A DNA stretch of 64,000 nucleotides from Gracilariopsis chorda. Taxonomy: Eukaryota > Rhodophyta > Florideophyceae > Gracilariales > Gracilariaceae. The position numbers and the translations under genes were made by a program. The stretch is taken from positions 62,001 through 126,000 of the forward strand of contig NBIV01000056.1 in the NCBI GenBank assembly GCA_003194525.1, given 5' to 3'. How positions within the stretch are numbered: position 1 is the first letter of the stretch; every line of letters starts with the position of its first letter. Below, one piece after another: positions 32,405 through 42,505 of this stretch. The notes beneath the pieces were generated by a model. The model did no database searches and was not told the origin of the DNA. It saw only the letters and a program-made list of their open reading frames with translations.

Positions 32405-32656
32405 AGACGGAGATGGAGACGGAGGCGGTGCGGAGAGGAGCTCGTGGGGTAGATAGAAAAGGGTTGAACACAAAAGATAACACTAGGACTGCGACAAGCA
32501 CTCGAATTGTAAGCGCAACGGTCGTTTCGGGAAAGCCGTTACGTAGGGCCAATGGGCGTGCGCCAAGTACTCTCCAAGGGGTGCGAAGCGAAAAACGCAG
32601 CTACGGCGCTTGCGGCGCGCGTATGCAATGCGCCACCGTCGCGCGCGTCGACCGTC

Positions 32657-35600
32657 ATGTCGCTCCGCTGGAAGCTGTTTCGTTTCCTCTCTGCGCAGGC
32701 GCAGCTGTCGCCGCAAGCGGCGCAGCACGAAGCAGGCACCTCTCTCTTCCCGTCACTGACGCCGGCGCACGGGCACCAAAGTCAGGCACGTCTCGCCCTT
32801 CTCCGTCGTTTCAGCGTTGCCGCCAATCGTTGTACACATGCTCATTCGTACGCAGGCCTTTATGCATTCGCGCTCAGTCGCGATGCTGTGCAGTTTTTCA
32901 ACCTGGCTGTTGTTGATGACGCGCTTTCGCTGACTTCCGCACCGCCGCTACCGCCTACGCCTTTGCAGTATACTTTTTCGGCGCATGATACTTCTGTCAT
33001 TGCGGTTCGATTTGTGCATCTTGGCGATGGACGTTTGCCTTGGTTTGTCACGCTTGGTTTGGATGATACTACCACTTCCGTCAAGATTTGGGCTTTCAAG
33101 TCCACATTGCCGCACGCAAATCTTGCGTCCAGACCGCAGTCTACTGCCGTAGAAGCAACAGTCACTTCTGCTGCATTTGCCAATACCGATGATCATAACG
33201 TCTTGCAATGCATTGCCGTCTATCATCTAGCCGCCCATCTGCGACCCACAGCCCTGGCCGTGCAGCCTTTACAACCGAACGAATCCACCATATCGCATTT
33301 AGCTGTTGCATTTGATGATGGTTCCGTCACCATTCTCCACGGTGATATCCTGCGACAACGCGCCGGTAAAACGCGCGTGGCCCCCGCTCCGGGTGAAATG
33401 ACCCCGCTTAAACCCATAGTCTTTCTCAGTTACTGTCAACAACTTTTGTATTGCGTTTCACAAATGTCCATTTGCACCATTTCGCCAGTATTGGATAGTG
33501 ACCGTCCGGCTTTTCGACGCCATATTCTCGACAATCTTGGAGTGCAACGACCCCAGTTATGTTGCACTTTGGAAGCGTCAGCGGAGCTTATCGTTGCTAA
33601 ACCGGAGGCGCTGTATTTCTTCAACCGTGAAGGAAGGGGGCCTTGTCTGGCCTTTCAGACACAGGGCGATAATGCGTCTATACATACTGCTGGAAACTAT
33701 GTTATTCAGTGCTCTGGTACTGCTTCTATCACCGCCTATGACGTCGTCAACAAGCTTATTGCGTATCGAGGTAAAGGCGTCATAACTTGTGCGTTTGACG
33801 GCTATGCAAATGGAAAAAGACGCGCATTGCTTTGTCTCGCTAATAATGATCTGGCGTCGGGAAAAGCTGGTTCCGTGCTCAAGATGTCCGAAATCTCCCT
33901 GGAGGAGAGAGTCAATATGTTGCTCAAACGAGGTTTGTATATATCGGCAATTAGTTTGGCGCGTGCTCAAACTTCCACCCAACCTAATCAGCAAAAGGAC
34001 ATGCTTATGACTGCCATTCGACAGTATTCCGAATACCTCATGAGCAAGGATCGCTATGATGAAGCTGCAGAGCAGCTCGTAGAGACTATTGGAAAGAATG
34101 TTGAACCCAGTTGGGTCATTTCTCGTCTGGTTGAACAGTCGGGACTCCGCTCTGGGCTGAGGCATTATCTGGAGGCTCTTCACGCTGCGGGCAAGGCCGA
34201 CTTCGTGCATACCAAAGTCTTGATAACTTGTTACAGACATGATCGTGCGCGTGGCATCATCCTTGGCACCAAAGCTTCTGAGAAGACTACCGACGAGTAT
34301 GTCATAAACGTGTTTAGTGATGTAGATTGGACGGAGGACCAAGTCGACGCTGCTATCAGCCTTTGTCGACAGGCGGGCCTTTTCAAGGTTGCAGAGCGCG
34401 TGTCGAGGCGTCGAGCGCGATACGTGCAATTAGCTTGCACCTTAGTCGAAGATCTCAAGCAGCCAATTAAGACTTTGGAGTTACTCCGTTCGCTTCCAGA
34501 TGATGAGGCGCTCAAAGTTCTCCGAGCGTGCGGAAGACAATTGCTCGTCATCAACCCTGACCGTTTCGTGCAGTACCTTTCCGAAGCTATTTGTCGATCT
34601 ACCGCAAAGATGCCCATTAACAGCGTTGGGCCGACGTTGAGGCTTGACTACTTTCTGCCCATGTTTGTCGACAAACCTGCTTGGCGTGCTGTTTTTCTTG
34701 ACAAACTTGTCAAGGCACCGGGTGGTATCACTACCGCTGATGCTCCAAAAGCATGGATTCTTCTGTTTGAGTCTCTTGCGTGCGTCGACGTGGCTGAACG
34801 ACTTCGTCCGGACGGAGTCCCAGCTTCAGTTTCTGCGGCAGACGCCAAATCGGAGTACGAGAGTATCTCTGCCGTATCAACAGTAGAAGCGGAAGCTGTG
34901 CTGACGTCAAATGCGAACGCCAGCGTAAAAGAAAAGCGACACATTGGAAGGCGAGCGCTTCGCATCTTGCAGAGTCGACGCTCGGTGATTGACTTGCGCG
35001 CGGCGCTAGAAATCGCCGAGCAATATGGACACGAGCCATGCCTCCAGTACCTCTATGAACACTTGCGAATGTACAAAGAACTTGGCATGTGTTTACGCAT
35101 GTCGGAGAACGGTCCTGCTTTGCTTCGGGCTTGTCGACGTCACGGGGATCGAGAACCAGATCTTTGGATTGATTGCATCCGCTTGTTCACTCCTATTGCT
35201 GCAAAGGAAGAATACCAGGAAGATGAACAACCGAGTCGGGAAGCAACGCAAGCGGCAGACGTTTCTAAAGATGATCTGGCTAGCGTTGTCAGTGACGGTA
35301 CCGCATTATCACGTCTCACACGAGATTCTGAAAGCGAGAAAGGTAGCGCTCAGGAGGTGCTGGAAGAGGCCATGTTAGCGCTGGATAGAAGCGGTACTCT
35401 ATCCCCGGTCGAGATCATAGAAATCGTAACACAAGCTTGCCCGGATGGTGCTTGGGGTTTGGTGCGCGAGTACTTTGAACGGTGTACTTCTACGCTGCGG
35501 CGTGATGCGATCGCTTCGGAACATGCAAGTACCGTGCTCGAAACAGAGCTTAAGGAGCTGCGGAAGGAAGTAATGCGGTTGAGCGATGATGCGTTCACTA

Positions 35601-35929
35601 TGAACAAAAAGACATGTTCAATGTGTGATGATGACCTCACCGTACCAGCTGTGCATTTTTACTGCAAACATGCATATCATGCCAGCTGTCTGGCCCCGGG
35701 TGGAGTTGGAGGTGGAAGCGGAGTATTACCTGGAGCTGCAGGGGAGCGAACGGAAATGTGGAGCGAAGAGTGTCCAAAGTGCGCCCCCGAAATGGATGGG
35801 ATGGTGTACATGACTCAAGCACTGCAGGAAAAGAATACACGACATGATGAGTTCTTTAAGAAGGTCAAGAGCTCAAAGGATGGCTTTTCGAGCATCATAG
35901 AGTTTCTTGAGTTGAGCCCGTTCATATGA
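32657..35929 (+). CDS. VPS11: Vacuolar protein sorting-associated protein 11 (HOPS/CORVET subunit)
   Basis: 1,090 aa from the Met at 32657 (MSLRWKLFRFL), whose aromatic/basic opening is like other Vps11 starts; 35 further codons are open upstream. The N-terminal about 350 residues fit a beta-propeller. The middle is an alpha-solenoid with the clathrin-repeat region (KDRYDEAAEQLVETIGKNVE and PSWVISRLVEQSGL), very close to the family. The C-terminus has a RING-H2 finger at about residues 988-1045 (CSMCDDDLTVPAVHFYC then HAYHASC, and ECPKC), interrupted by a Gly-rich insertion before the last Cys pair. Vps11 is a core subunit of the HOPS and CORVET tethers for endosome and vacuole fusion. The length is usual and the frame intact. 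Confidence 0.9.
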   Translation: MSLRWKLFRFLSAQAQLSPQAAQHEAGTSLFPSLTPAHGHQSQARLALLRRFSVAANRCTHAHSYAGLYAFALSRDAVQFFNLAVVDDALSLTSAPPLPPTPLQYTFSAHDTSVIAVRFVHLGDGRLPWFVTLGLDDTTTSVKIWAFKSTLPHANLASRPQSTAVEATVTSAAFANTDDHNVLQCIAVYHLAAHLRPTALAVQPLQPNESTISHLAVAFDDGSVTILHGDILRQRAGKTRVAPAPGEMTPLKPIVFLSYCQQLLYCVSQMSICTISPVLDSDRPAFRRHILDNLGVQRPQLCCTLEASAELIVAKPEALYFFNREGRGPCLAFQTQGDNASIHTAGNYVIQCSGTASITAYDVVNKLIAYRGKGVITCAFDGYANGKRRALLCLANNDLASGKAGSVLKMSEISLEERVNMLLKRGLYISAISLARAQTSTQPNQQKDMLMTAIRQYSEYLMSKDRYDEAAEQLVETIGKNVEPSWVISRLVEQSGLRSGLRHYLEALHAAGKADFVHTKVLITCYRHDRARGIILGTKASEKTTDEYVINVFSDVDWTEDQVDAAISLCRQAGLFKVAERVSRRRARYVQLACTLVEDLKQPIKTLELLRSLPDDEALKVLRACGRQLLVINPDRFVQYLSEAICRSTAKMPINSVGPTLRLDYFLPMFVDKPAWRAVFLDKLVKAPGGITTADAPKAWILLFESLACVDVAERLRPDGVPASVSAADAKSEYESISAVSTVEAEAVLTSNANASVKEKRHIGRRALRILQSRRSVIDLRAALEIAEQYGHEPCLQYLYEHLRMYKELGMCLRMSENGPALLRACRRHGDREPDLWIDCIRLFTPIAAKEEYQEDEQPSREATQAADVSKDDLASVVSDGTALSRLTRDSESEKGSAQEVLEEAMLALDRSGTLSPVEIIEIVTQACPDGAWGLVREYFERCTSTLRRDAIASEHASTVLETELKELRKEVMRLSDDAFTMNKKTCSMCDDDLTVPAVHFYCKHAYHASCLAPGGVGGGSGVLPGAAGERTEMWSEECPKCAPEMDGMVYMTQALQEKNTRHDEFFKKVKSSKDGFSSIIEFLELSPFI

Positions 35930-37028
35930 CATGATCGTTGCTTACCTGTGAGATATCAACAGCGTCACAAATGTGATGCCCAGTACTTGAGTTGGTGAGC
36001 TCCCCAGTTCCTTTCAAGGGACAGCTTTCAGTCATACGGCTGGACAAATACATGTTCTGATTAGAATGCTGATGTTCTCATCTGATCAACTGTGGAAATT
36101 GATCACCATCAATGCCATGACTTTTGACCTGCTACGCACCTTTGATACACGTGATAACTAACCATCTTCTAATTCATAGCTAGAATCTGAGAACCGATAC
36201 AACGCATAGTCATAGTCACCTCTAGAGGTTTGTGAAGGACCAGTCGTAAAAGGAATTGTAAAGGTGTGCCAAGGATATGACTGCTGTATGCTTACCCCGC
36301 AACACAAGACATATTTTGTCGTTGGCAAGCGCTAAGGAACATCTCTGTACGTGTAGCATGAGCGACGAAGAAGGGCTGTTAACGTCTGCTCTATTATCTC
36401 TCCCGTCCCTGTAGACTTTGTTGTGGTTTCAACCACTAGCAACAGTGATCAAATTGTCGCCAGAGAGATTCTGTGTCCTGGCAATATGGGGTGAAAGTAA
36501 AGAAAAAAAAGGATATTTCGCCATCGCCTCCACGAAGGTAGTCCGACTCTGAGACCAGGAAAACGGACAAGATGTCTAGGAGTTAGCAGCGTTACGGAAC
36601 GGTACAGGTCATGCTAAAGGTGACAACGATACTTTTACTAATGAAACAATTGTATTGCAAAACAGAAGTTCTATTCTACGAAACGGTTCCACAAAATGAT
36701 ACCCAAGACAAGACCAGGCAAAGCTTCACTGTCGTATGCATCGGTTGTGACATTACGATAGTAGTTCATGCTGAACTGGAACAATGGAAACCCAACTGAA
36801 GCAACATTAGGCCCTGCGTGAACCTTAGGACCCCTTCTCGCCAGGTCATCAAAGAATGTTAAGATAAGAAACCATGCTCTGCCTTGTGATCTACATTGCA
36901 GGCTTTTCCGCCTTGGAAAATGCTTCGGCGCGAAGATATCGCAAGCATAGAGCAACAGAGGACTTAGCGGTAGGACTGCTACACAATGAGAAAGACAAAA
37001 CATCCGGGAGTGAGTTCCCATAAACAGC
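35930..37028. other. Intergenic, nothing recognised
   Basis: Convergent flanks of VPS11 and the MYB gene. Short ORFs only. Confidence 0.4.
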
Positions 37029-38288
37029 CTAATCCTTCTGTGAGGACGAGGCGGGATGGGCGGAACGCACTGCGCTCTGGCGGGGATCAGAAGCGACAGG
37101 AGAGAGCGGAATGCTACTCGCTGCGGCAGCTAAGGCGGCTAGAGGATTAGGCATATCACGGGGAGCAAAGCTCTTCGCTATGGGCTTCTTCTGAACACCT
37201 ACGAACATTTGTGGTGCCACATTCGATTCAGTTTGTTTCATGGGGGGAGTGAGACGAGGGCTCCTCCTTGGATCGGTATCTATCTTCTGTGATGTACATA
37301 TAACATCCCTTGATATGCGAGTAAAATGCTTGTCAAACAGAGCATGACGAGCTTGTGCACAACTCTTCTCTGGAGTTGAAGCGGGGTCAACGAAAGAAGC
37401 TAGTCCATCGTTATGGGTAGTTGCCCTTGGTCTGGTAAGTTGCCGTGCAGGATGGACTGCTGCTGTATTCACCACCGCAATTTGTTGCGGTGGCGGAGGG
37501 CACATTGTTCCAGGTGCGATGGCACAGTTCCTCTCTTCCGGCGCGCGAAGGGGAGGCGGTGCTGGTGTGGACCTGACATTGTCTAGGATATTCCAACCGA
37601 GCATCTCCTTTCCAGACGGAACAATGAGACTGGAGATCTGCAGCTTAGCATCACGACGCGGGGTAATAGGGGATGACACTGTGAACGGGCTAGGAACACC
37701 AGACGAGGCAAAATCATTAACATGAGAAGATATCTCGGACGGGGTTGCGCACTGCGGGTACGGAGTAGACACGCCACTCAAATGCGAGTTATGAGAGACT
37801 GAAACAGGTCGGTTGAGCTGGGAAAGTTTGGCAGAGAAATGTTTCTCGGTGACCTTAAGCGCGGCCTCCCTTCGTTGACGCTTACGAAGCATGGAATTCC
37901 AATGGTTCTTGACGCAGTTGTCTGTGCGTCCGGGTAAATGTTTTGCGATTGCGACCCATTTGTTTCCCAGTCGGGCGTGAACATCGTGGAGGATGCGTTC
38001 TTCATCGGGGGTCCACGGATCCTTTTTAATGCCTGGACGGAGTTGGTTGAGGTAGCGTTCTCGACATTGCTTACCGGTGCGTCTGGGCAGTTGAGAGGCT
38101 ACTCGACTCCATGTATTGGAGGATGTGATTGAAGGTGGTCTTGAGATATACATGGTTACCAAGTGTCTGAGCTTGTCATCTTCTTGTGGGGTCCAGCTGG
38201 CACTTCTTCTGGATTGTTGGACGCGGTTGTTTTGGGCGGGATGTGCGAGTTGTGGCTTTTGTTGACGGGGGATTGTTTCCGAATGCCA
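37029..38288 (-). CDS. R2R3-type MYB transcription factor (5' exon unresolved)
   Basis: The first MYB repeat begins before the first Met of this frame: SASWTPQEDDKLRHLV precedes the Met at 38162, and the repeat continues to NTWSRVASQLPRRTGKQCRE. The second repeat is DPWTPDEERILHDVHARLG and KWVAIAKHLPGRTDNCVKN. Both have the spaced Trp residues of MYB helices. After the DNA-binding domain the protein is Ser/Pro-rich to the stop at 37029. Since MYB coding sequence runs upstream without an ATG, the start must lie in another exon. CTTTCCCGCAG at 38289 is a good acceptor and would begin this exon at 38288. The overlapping open frame 38156-38449 in another phase may hold part of exon 1. It acts as a nuclear DNA-binding regulator. 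Confidence 0.75.
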   Translation of the reverse strand, partial: WHSETIPRQQKPQLAHPAQNNRVQQSRRSASWTPQEDDKLRHLVTMYISRPPSITSSNTWSRVASQLPRRTGKQCRERYLNQLRPGIKKDPWTPDEERILHDVHARLGNKWVAIAKHLPGRTDNCVKNHWNSMLRKRQRREAALKVTEKHFSAKLSQLNRPVSVSHNSHLSGVSTPYPQCATPSEISSHVNDFASSGVPSPFTVSSPITPRRDAKLQISSLIVPSGKEMLGWNILDNVRSTPAPPPLRAPEERNCAIAPGTMCPPPPQQIAVVNTAAVHPARQLTRPRATTHNDGLASFVDPASTPEKSCAQARHALFDKHFTRISRDVICTSQKIDTDPRRSPRLTPPMKQTESNVAPQMFVGVQKKPIAKSFAPRDMPNPLAALAAAASSIPLSPVASDPRQSAVRSAHPASSSQKD

Positions 38289-38974
38289 CTGCGGGAAAGA
38301 GGCTTTGGTGGGAGGGGGGCTAAGGAGGTGGATGCATTGTGGTGGTTGTTTGGGACGTTGGTATTGGAGTTGGAGTCGGTGGTGGAGTGGGTGTTGTTGG
38401 AGGAATCTTTTTGTTGAGAAGTGCCTCTTGATGTATTCCTGGATACCATGTTTGTATTAGGGTGGTGGGGGCAGATTGTGGTCGGGAGCGAGGAAGAAAA
38501 TGAGGCGGACTCAGATGTACGACGTCATAAAGCGCCACCCCGGAGACGCATGGGCAAACAGGGGTAAGAGGAAGAGCAAGGAAGGGCGGGTAAGCAAGGA
38601 GCGAATGAGAAGGGAAGAGGCTAGGTATTCATGGGAGAGGCAGAAGAGGCAGAAAAGGCAGAAGAAGCAGACAAGACGTTGAGGAGAACGACGACGAGAG
38701 AGGGGCTCATGACGCGACGGCGGCGAGGGGCGGAGGGGCGGAGGGGCGGAGCAGAGCGGACGGCGAGCGGCTGTGGGAGCCGGCGCGATGCAGCGCGCAG
38801 ACGACGCTGCTGCGCTCGCGCGTGCAACGGCGCAGATGGCGGCGCGCTGCACAGCGTGAAAAATGAAGCGAAATGGACAAAAGATTTGGAGATACGCTTT
38901 GCGCCGTGGCCGCGTGCCCCTTACGCTGCCAACGCTTGTGGCAGCTGCGTGCTGGCCGCTGCCGGCTGCCGGCT

Positions 38975-39031
38975 GCATGCTGGCTGCTGGCTGCTGGCTG
39001 CTGGCTGCTGGCTGCTGGCTGCTGGCTGCCC
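38975..39031. repeat. Heptanucleotide (GGCTGCT)n tandem repeat
   Basis: About seven GGCTGCT units in a row, next to looser copies from 38951 on. Because 7 is not a multiple of 3, all frames give leucine/alanine/cysteine-rich translations that should not be taken as genes. Confidence 0.85.
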
Positions 39032-39102
39032 GCCTTGGCCTCTGGCGCGGCGTTGCCGGCGCGCTGTGTTGATCGCAGCTCCAAAAAGTTGGGCCGCAAC
39101 CG

Positions 39103-39175
39103 TGCCGACTCTCAGGATCGAACTGAGGACCTCAAGAACTTCAGTCTTGCGCTCTCCCAACTGAGCTAAATCGGC
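39103..39175 (-). tRNA. tRNA-Phe (GAA)
   Basis: The minus strand folds as a complete 73-nt tRNA. The acceptor stem is GCCGATT with AGTCGGC. The D arm is GCTC-AGTTGGGA-GAGC. The anticodon stem CAAGA/TCTTG encloses the loop CTGAAGT (anticodon GAA). The variable loop is AGGTC. The T arm is CTCAG-TTCGATC-CTGAG. The discriminator base is A, and no CCA is encoded. There is no intron. The internal A box (TAGCTCAGTTGG) and B box (TTCGATC) are normal for RNA polymerase III. Confidence 0.95.
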
Positions 39176-39460
39176 TGTTGCGTCTGCTGCTGCTGGGAGC
39201 GTAGCCTCTTTCAATCTTATTATGCTATGCTTTATCGACCGCGACTAAGTTAACACTTCTTGTTGAGCACTCGTGAACAGTGTCAAGTGCTGACCCCCAT
39301 CGCGCAAGAGCTCAAGAGCTCAAGGGCAGTTTCAGCAAAGGGCGATGGGAACGGAAACAAGTCACCGAAGTTAACTCAAGTAAACGATATCCAGAAACAA
39401 CTTCTACAAGTAAAACGTCACACGCTCAAAAGGCAGCCGCTCTCCGCCATCAGCACGCCC

Positions 39461-41325
39461 CTACTTGGAATCGGGGATGCCGCACGAGAACGTCCCAATC
39501 ATCGTCTCACCCTCCGCAATTTCCTTGCGCATCCTCTCCTTACTCCACTTAAGCTCCTTGCCCATAATCGCCACCACGCGCGGCAGAGCCGCCAAAGCCC
39601 CCCGACTGTCCAGGAACACAAGTCGACAACGACGAGCCAGAAAGTCCATAGCCGTCATACAATACTCCTCCCGCACACAGTACAAAACTTCCGCTTCAAT
39701 GTACGGATACCCCTCCACCAATCGAGCCCCGTGACCCGTCTCAGCAATCTCCGCAACCTTGAACGCCTGGTCCCCGTACGCCCTTGACAAGTGCTTCGCA
39801 CACTGCACGTCCAAGTTCGACGACGCAATTGCAGTCGTCGATGACGTCGGTGCAGTTCCCAAAATTTCGTACCTCTGCGTCAGGAATGTGAAGTACGCGT
39901 TGTCCCATTTGTGCGCCCCGACAAGTTGTACGAACGGAGTTTTGCAACGACTTGCTTTATCTTCCAGTTCACCTACTTGGATGGCACGGTCTACCGCGGC
40001 TTCACCCATGGCTCGTTGCGTCGTCCATTTTCCTCCGGTGATGGTGACCACCTTTTCAGGCGATACATGCACCGCATGTTCGCGAAGAATGTTTTGCGTA
40101 GAGCTGTTGTCCGCATCGGGATTCACTGCCAACGGTCGAATGCCAGACCAAGCGCTCTGCACATCCGACGGACGAACATCAATTCGTAAATAATCCTTGA
40201 GCGCATCTAGAATGAATTCCACTTCCGCCGAATGCGGACGAGGCAACGCCGTAATCTCTGTGCTAGAGTCCGTTGTTCCAGCAATCGTGCGCCCGAGCCA
40301 CGGCAACATAAACACCACACGTCCGTCCTTGGTCTTTGGGACAATCAATCCCATTCCATCCGGCGAATAATACGACGGTAATGTAATGTGCACTCCGGCA
40401 GATGGTACGATCATTGCATTGGCCTCATCGTTCTCCATACGCCGAACACTGTCTGTGAACGGTCCGGTCGCATTCACAACCACCTTGGCGCGGATATCAA
40501 ACTCATCGCCGGTAAATGTGTCGCGACACTTTGCTCCAACCACGCGATCGTTTTCACGAATCAACGAAATTACTTCAGTATGGTTTGCAACCGCCGCCCC
40601 GTAAAGCGCCGCAGTAAGCGCCAAGCTCACATTGAAGCGCGCATCATCCATCTGTCCGTCGTAGTACATAATGCTTCCACGCAGTTTCTGTCCTTGACTG
40701 AAGCGGCTGAGCGTGGGAAACTGTCGAATGGCTTCATTTGCGCTGACAAACTTGCTCATGTACAACAGTCCATTTCCGAGAGCAGCCACCAAATCGTACG
40801 CCTTGAGTCCGACCCAGTAGAAAGGAACTTCCCACATCTTGTAACAAGGCAAGAGGGTTGGAAGCGGAGCAGAAAGGTGAGGGGCTTGGTGCAGCATGAT
40901 TGCACGCTCGCGCAACGCCTCAAACACGAGCTTAAGCTGGCCCGGATCCAGGTTGAAAAAGGCCTTTTCCAGGTATCGCACACCACCGTGTATGAGCTTG
41001 GTGGACCGCGAGCTAGTTCCAGACGCGAAGTCATCGCGTTCCACAAGAGCGACTTTCAGATCTCGCAGTGAAGCGTCTAGGGCGGAAGCAGTGCCTGTCG
41101 CGCCGCCGCCAATGATGAGGACATCAAACTGGTTGGAAGCGGAGGATGCGCTTTTTAATTTGGCAAGCTGCTCTTGTCTCGTCGGGACAGATTCCAATGC
41201 TCCATGGAGAAGAGCAGCGCGATCGGCGGCGGATGGTCGAGGGGGGCGGTGTAAGTGGTAATGCCGGCGACGGTGGCGCCGGAGACACCCGCAAGGACGG
41301 CGAGACGGCGCAATGCCTTCGCCAT
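39461..41325 (-). CDS. GPD2: FAD-dependent glycerol-3-phosphate dehydrogenase, mitochondrial
   Basis: The core reads in one frame from near 41240 to the stop at 39461. The FAD motif is FDVLIIGGGATGTASALDAS. The family hallmarks are VERDDFASGTSSRSTKLIHG and GVRYLEKAF, with VVVNATGPFTDSVR and VTITGGKWTTQRAMGEAAVD further on. The C-terminal domain is complete. The enzyme oxidises glycerol-3-phosphate to dihydroxyacetone phosphate on the inner mitochondrial membrane and reduces ubiquinone. The core frame is open to a Met at 41476, but its first 75 residues look unnatural (His/Pro/Arg-rich). A second frame from the Met at 41325 encodes a basic start and a short hydrophobic segment (MAKALRRLAVLAGVSGATVA), like other members. 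The two frames would join at the G6 run 41241-41246. Confidence 0.88.
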
Positions 41326-41478
41326 ATGACAGATCGCGGTTTGGGGGATGAACAGGGAGTGTTGCGAAACGGGGGTGCTTATTTACGACACCAGGAGGCC
41401 AGGCGTGGATATAGTACGGGGCGATGGTGGCGGTGTTGGAGTTATGGAGGCATTGTGTCAGGGATTGGAGGAGCAACG

Positions 41479-41573
41479 ATGTGCACGGTGTGCGACACGT
41501 TGGCAGCTCTGTGTTGTGTGCGCTGTGATGGCTGCATCGCCGACGTCCATTTCTACTGCCGTGCCCTCTGCAC
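41479..41573 (+). CDS. Candidate first exon of a zinc-finger (B-box-like) protein
   Basis: From the ATG at 41479 the frame encodes MCTVCDTLAALCCVRCDGC and then IADVHFYC. Eight or more Cys plus one His fall in about 30 residues, with a C-D-x-x-C...V-H spacing reminiscent of B-box fingers. It ends at CAC|GTAAGT, a donor identical to that of the S4-gene intron. Downstream, the MITE cluster begins at 41623 and no matching second exon was identified, so the gene may be broken by insertion. It is divergent from GPD2. The evidence is only cysteine spacing plus a splice-site match. Confidence 0.35.
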
Positions 41574-41622
41574 GTAAGTTACCTTTGAACCGTATCTACG
41601 CTGTTGGCTGCACGTCCGAAGG

Positions 41623-42347
41623 CTAGTGTCTATCGGACCGGTGCGCTGACCTCATATGAGGTCAGCGCAACAGCACGCAAAAATTAAAAAAAAAATTGAA
41701 ATCTGATCCGCATGGCCCCACATTTCAAATTTCGAACATGAAACATGGCCAACCAGGTGGTCTTTGAACTATAAGATCTGTGGATGGGGCCATTGTGTAC
41801 GAATGTTGTTGACGATAGTGCTTGATGTGACAGCTACGACTGTTGGTGAGGTGTTGTGGACTTGGTTCAGCGCTGCCAGCGTAGAAGACATGATGAGAAG
41901 ATCAAAGTGAAAAAGTTTTGATAAAGTTCTAGAGTAATTAAAATTGACCTCATATGAGGTGGCTGGTCAGGTAGACATTATTGTCTATCCACTCGGATGT
42001 AATGTTGCCAAATGATTATTTTTTGAAAGTTTTGAAACTTTTATACACGCGTCAGAAACGGTGTTTTTGAATCAAAAGTACGTTTTTGATATCAAAAAAG
42101 TCTGTTTTCTGAAGCTCTGTAGTAAATTCGATATATCAAGCACATCTCTATTAACCCATATGGTTGTCTTATGTTTCTGCTTTTCACCGAGCATAAAAAC
42201 TGAGGCTTAGAATTTTTACTATACAAAAACAGGTTGCATAATATCTACGGACTACAAAAGGCAAAAAATCCGATCAAAATAACTAAAAATAAAGATTAAG
42301 TTTATTTTTTTGACCTCATATGAGGTCAGCGGTTCGATAGACACTAG
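41623..42347. mobile_element. Palindrome-ended MITE cluster
   Basis: The left end is CTAGTGTCTATCGGACC, and the right end read inward is CTAGTGTCTATCGAACC. Each is followed by the palindrome TGACCTCATATGAGGTCA (41647-41664 and 42311-42328). At the left the symmetry extends to 26 bp (41643-41668). A third palindrome copy at 41945-41960, followed by gtagacatta and ttgtctatcc (41971-41990), looks like a right end meeting a left end. The block may therefore be two elements joined or nested. No transposase is encoded. Superfamily is uncertain; TA or CTAG could be the target duplication. Confidence 0.6.
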
Positions 42348-42505
42348 CATAAACAACAGAAGCTTAGAATTTTTGCTATACAAATACAAGTTGCATTACT
42401 TATACGGACTACAAAAGGCGAATGTATCGGATCAAAATAACTAAAATTAAAGGATAAGTTGATTGTTTTGACTTCATATGAACTCAGCAGTATAATAGAA
42501 ACTAG
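42192..42505. repeat. 156-bp tandem duplication of the MITE right end
   Basis: 42192-42347 and 42348-42505 are diverged direct copies. Both begin cataaaaac/cataaacaac, share cttagaatttttRctatacaa and cggactacaaaaggc, and end in a decayed or intact palindrome followed by atagacactag/atagaaactag. In the second copy the palindrome has become tgacttcatatgaactca, so it is the more degraded one. Confidence 0.7.

Noticed and set aside
32370-32552. N-terminal extension of VAP
   Set aside because: It would place a hydrophobic segment and polyalanine from the GGC repeat before the MSP domain, unlike known VAPs.
33578-34429. 283-aa open frame antisense to VPS11
   Set aside because: VPS11 is conserved throughout this stretch; the antisense frame has no recognisable domain.
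38863-39169. Cys/Trp/Leu-rich frames over the heptamer repeat
   Set aside because: They are produced by the GGCTGCT repeat in all frames and run into the tRNA gene.
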